Source of the DNA: Candidatus Omnitrophota bacterium
Lineage (GTDB): Bacteria; Omnitrophota; Gorgyraeia; 1-14-0-20-64-10; JACQQZ01
Length of the DNA: 8,317 nucleotides
NCBI GenBank assembly: GCA_016206635.1
Contig: JACQRF010000145.1
Location: 1 to 8,317 of the forward strand
Reading direction: 5' to 3'
A model generated the notes under the pieces. That model was not told where the DNA came from, did no database searches, and was given only the letters and a program-made list of their open reading frames with translations. The first letter of the stretch is position 1; each line of letters opens with the position of its first letter. Positions 7,161-8,317 of the stretch are shown here, piece by piece. A program made the position numbers and the translations under genes.

Positions 7161-7177
7161 TACCGGGATTCCCGGTA
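7161..7177. promoter_or_regulatory. Palindromic operator 2, upstream of the -35 box
   Basis: This is an exact second copy of the 17-bp palindrome, centred 28 bp from the first, 2 bp beyond the -35 box of the ATPase promoter. Two identical copies flanking one -35 box favour cooperative binding by a dimeric regulator over a chance palindrome. As RNA each copy could form a 7-bp stem with a 3-nt loop, but no T-run follows, so terminator function is unlikely. Confidence 0.72.
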
Positions 7178-7211
7178 ATACTAGAGACCTGTATGGGAGT
7201 GTGTGGGAGGA

Positions 7212-8049
7212 TCAGCCGCGGAGGAGGGTGGCGACGGTCTCGCCGATGGCGGCGGGGGAGCGAACGATGGTGGCCCCAGCCTCCTGCAGGGCGGCAAATT
7301 TCGACGCGCAGGTGCCTTGCCCGCCGGTGATCACGGCGCCGGCGTGGCCCATGCGTTTTTCGGGCGGGGCGGTCTGGCCGGCGACAAACGCGATGACCGG
7401 CTTGGTCACGCGCGCCGTGATGAACGCGGCCGCCTCCTCCTCGGCGGTCCCGCCAATCTCGCCGATCAGCACGATCGCCTCGGTCCCCGCATCCTGTTGG
7501 AACAGCGCCAGGAGATCCACGAATGTCGTGCCGAGCACCGGGTCGCCGCCGATGCCCACACAGGTGGACTGGCCGAGCTGCCGCTGGGTGAGCTGCCAGA
7601 CCGCCTCGTAGGTCAGCGTCCCGCTGCGGGAGATCACGCCGACCGGTCCCGGCTGATGGATGTAGCCGGGCATGATGCCGATCTTGCAGGCGCCGGGGGT
7701 GATGATCCCCGGCCAGCGCTTCTTTGACGCGGATCATGTCGAGGGTGGGAATCCCTTCGGTGATCGTCACGATCAGCCGCAGGCCGGCATCCGCGGCTTC
7801 CAAGATGGCGTCGGCCGCCGCCAGCGCCGGCACGAACAGGCAGGAGGCGGTCGCCCCGGTCTCGCGCACCGCTTCGGAGACGGTGTGAAAGACCGGGAGG
7901 CCGTCCCACTGCGTCCCCCCCTTGCCCGGCGTCACGCCGCCGACGACCTGCGTGCCGTACTCCTTCATCTGCGCGGCGTGGAACGCCCCGGCGCGCCCGG
8001 TGATCCCCTGGACGAGGACTTTGGTGTCTTTGCCGACGAGGATGCTCAT
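7212..8049 (-). pseudogene. sucD: SucD, succinyl-CoA ligase alpha subunit, with internal deletion and frameshift
   Basis: SucD is the ADP/GDP-forming succinyl-CoA synthetase alpha subunit, which binds CoA and carries the phosphohistidine. The first ~114 codons from ATG 8049 read as normal SucD ([41 protein letters not shown]). Family sequence then resumes one frame over at about 7709 with [18 protein letters not shown] and continues to TGA 7214-7212, including KRMGHAGAV, the expected active-site histidine segment. Between RVKEALA and PGIITPG, the residues that should read roughly ...RLIGPNC are absent. The start-to-stop length of 838 bp against 870 in E. coli implies a loss of about 32-35 bp, which is not a multiple of three. 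As written the enzyme would be non-functional. A recent mutation and an assembly error are both possible. The start overlaps the sucC stop by ATGA. Confidence 0.9.
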
Positions 8050-8317
8050 CGCGAGCGCGCAGGCCGCCTTTCGACAAGCACAGGGCGAACGGTCTCTTCC
8101 CGCGCCGCGGCCACCACCTGCCGGGCGGCGTCGTCCATCGTCGTCGCCGAGCGGATGGCCAGCCCCGCCTTCGCCAGCAGGGCGCGCCCCTCCTGCACGC
8201 GGGTGCCCTCCAGGCGCACCACGAGCGGCACCGTGGGTTTGACGACCTTCACGGCCTCGAGGATCCCGCGGGCGATCACGTCGCACTGCATGATGCCCCC
8301 GAAGATGTTGATGAGGA
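8046..8317 (-). CDS. sucC: SucC, succinyl-CoA ligase beta subunit, C-terminal end only
   Basis: The frame enters from the right edge and ends at TGA 8048-8046, leaving 89 residues of the C-terminal ligase domain. [18 protein letters not shown] matches the highly conserved NIFGGI-x-x-CD block of the beta subunit, and [20 protein letters not shown] matches the following [17 protein letters not shown] segment. The beta subunit supplies the ATP-grasp nucleotide site and the succinate site; those parts lie mostly outside the window. The stop overlaps the sucD start by 4 nt (ATGA), the usual coupled sucCD order. The final residues (ERRPARSR) extend a little beyond the E. coli end and are not conserved. 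Because the beta subunit appears intact here, the damage to sucD stands out. Confidence 0.93.
   Translation of the reverse strand, partial: LINIFGGIMQCDVIARGILEAVKVVKPTVPLVVRLEGTRVQEGRALLAKAGLAIRSATTMDDAARQVVAAAREETVRPVLVERRPARSR

Noticed and set aside
7133..7177. Twin palindromes as a CRISPR-like array or rho-independent terminator
   Set aside because: There are only two short copies 28 bp apart, no spacer-like unit, and no T-run after either; their fit to the promoter favours operators.
7915..7921. Homopolymer of seven C in sucD as the cause of its frameshift
   Set aside because: It encodes the normal Lys-Gly-Gly-Thr of GKGGT and the frame is correct on both sides; the lesion is about 200 bp away.
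6160..8286. A 708-codon minus-strand frame as one protein
   Set aside because: It strings together out-of-frame sucC, in-frame sucD start, out-of-frame sucD, intergenic DNA with the promoter, and the ATPase. Only the ATPase and the SucD start are real.

Overview
The window is a GC-rich bacterial chromosomal segment. It reads as housekeeping genes with one lower-GC accessory pair between them. No rRNA, tRNA, CRISPR array or insertion sequence is visible. The taxon cannot be fixed from sequence alone. The bacterial succinyl-CoA ligase operon, TldD/TldE and sigma70-type -35/-10 boxes all point to Bacteria. The -10-like boxes lie only 6 to 9 nt from several start codons, which suggests frequent leaderless transcription.

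Layout, left to right. (1) 1-1416, minus strand: the N-terminal 472 codons of an unrecognised exported protein, running off the left edge. (2) 1488-2900, minus: a protein with ATP-grasp-like motifs. (3) 3013-4470 and 4467-5837, plus: tldD and tldE/pmbA, overlapping by 4 nt and divergent from gene 2. (4) 5846-6163 and 6160-7122, minus: a STAS-like (DUF4325-type) protein and the upstream GHKL-type ATPase gene, overlapping by ATGA and convergent on tldE with an 8-bp gap. (5) 7129-7177: a near-consensus promoter for that pair, bracketed by two identical 17-bp palindromes. (6) 7212-8049 and 8046-8317, minus: sucD with an internal deletion and frameshift, then the C-terminal end of sucC running off the right edge.

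How the genes work together: TldD and TldE form the known heterodimeric zinc peptidase. The divergent ATP-grasp gene may act on related peptide or amide substrates, but only gene proximity supports that. SucC and SucD are the two subunits of the succinyl-CoA ligase, but SucD as written lacks its IGPNCPG region and changes frame, so it is either a pseudogene or a sequence error. The ATPase/STAS-like pair resembles a minimal partner-switching module (kinase plus STAS partner). With its own strong promoter and twin operators it looks independently regulated and possibly acquired. It is the most interesting part of the window.
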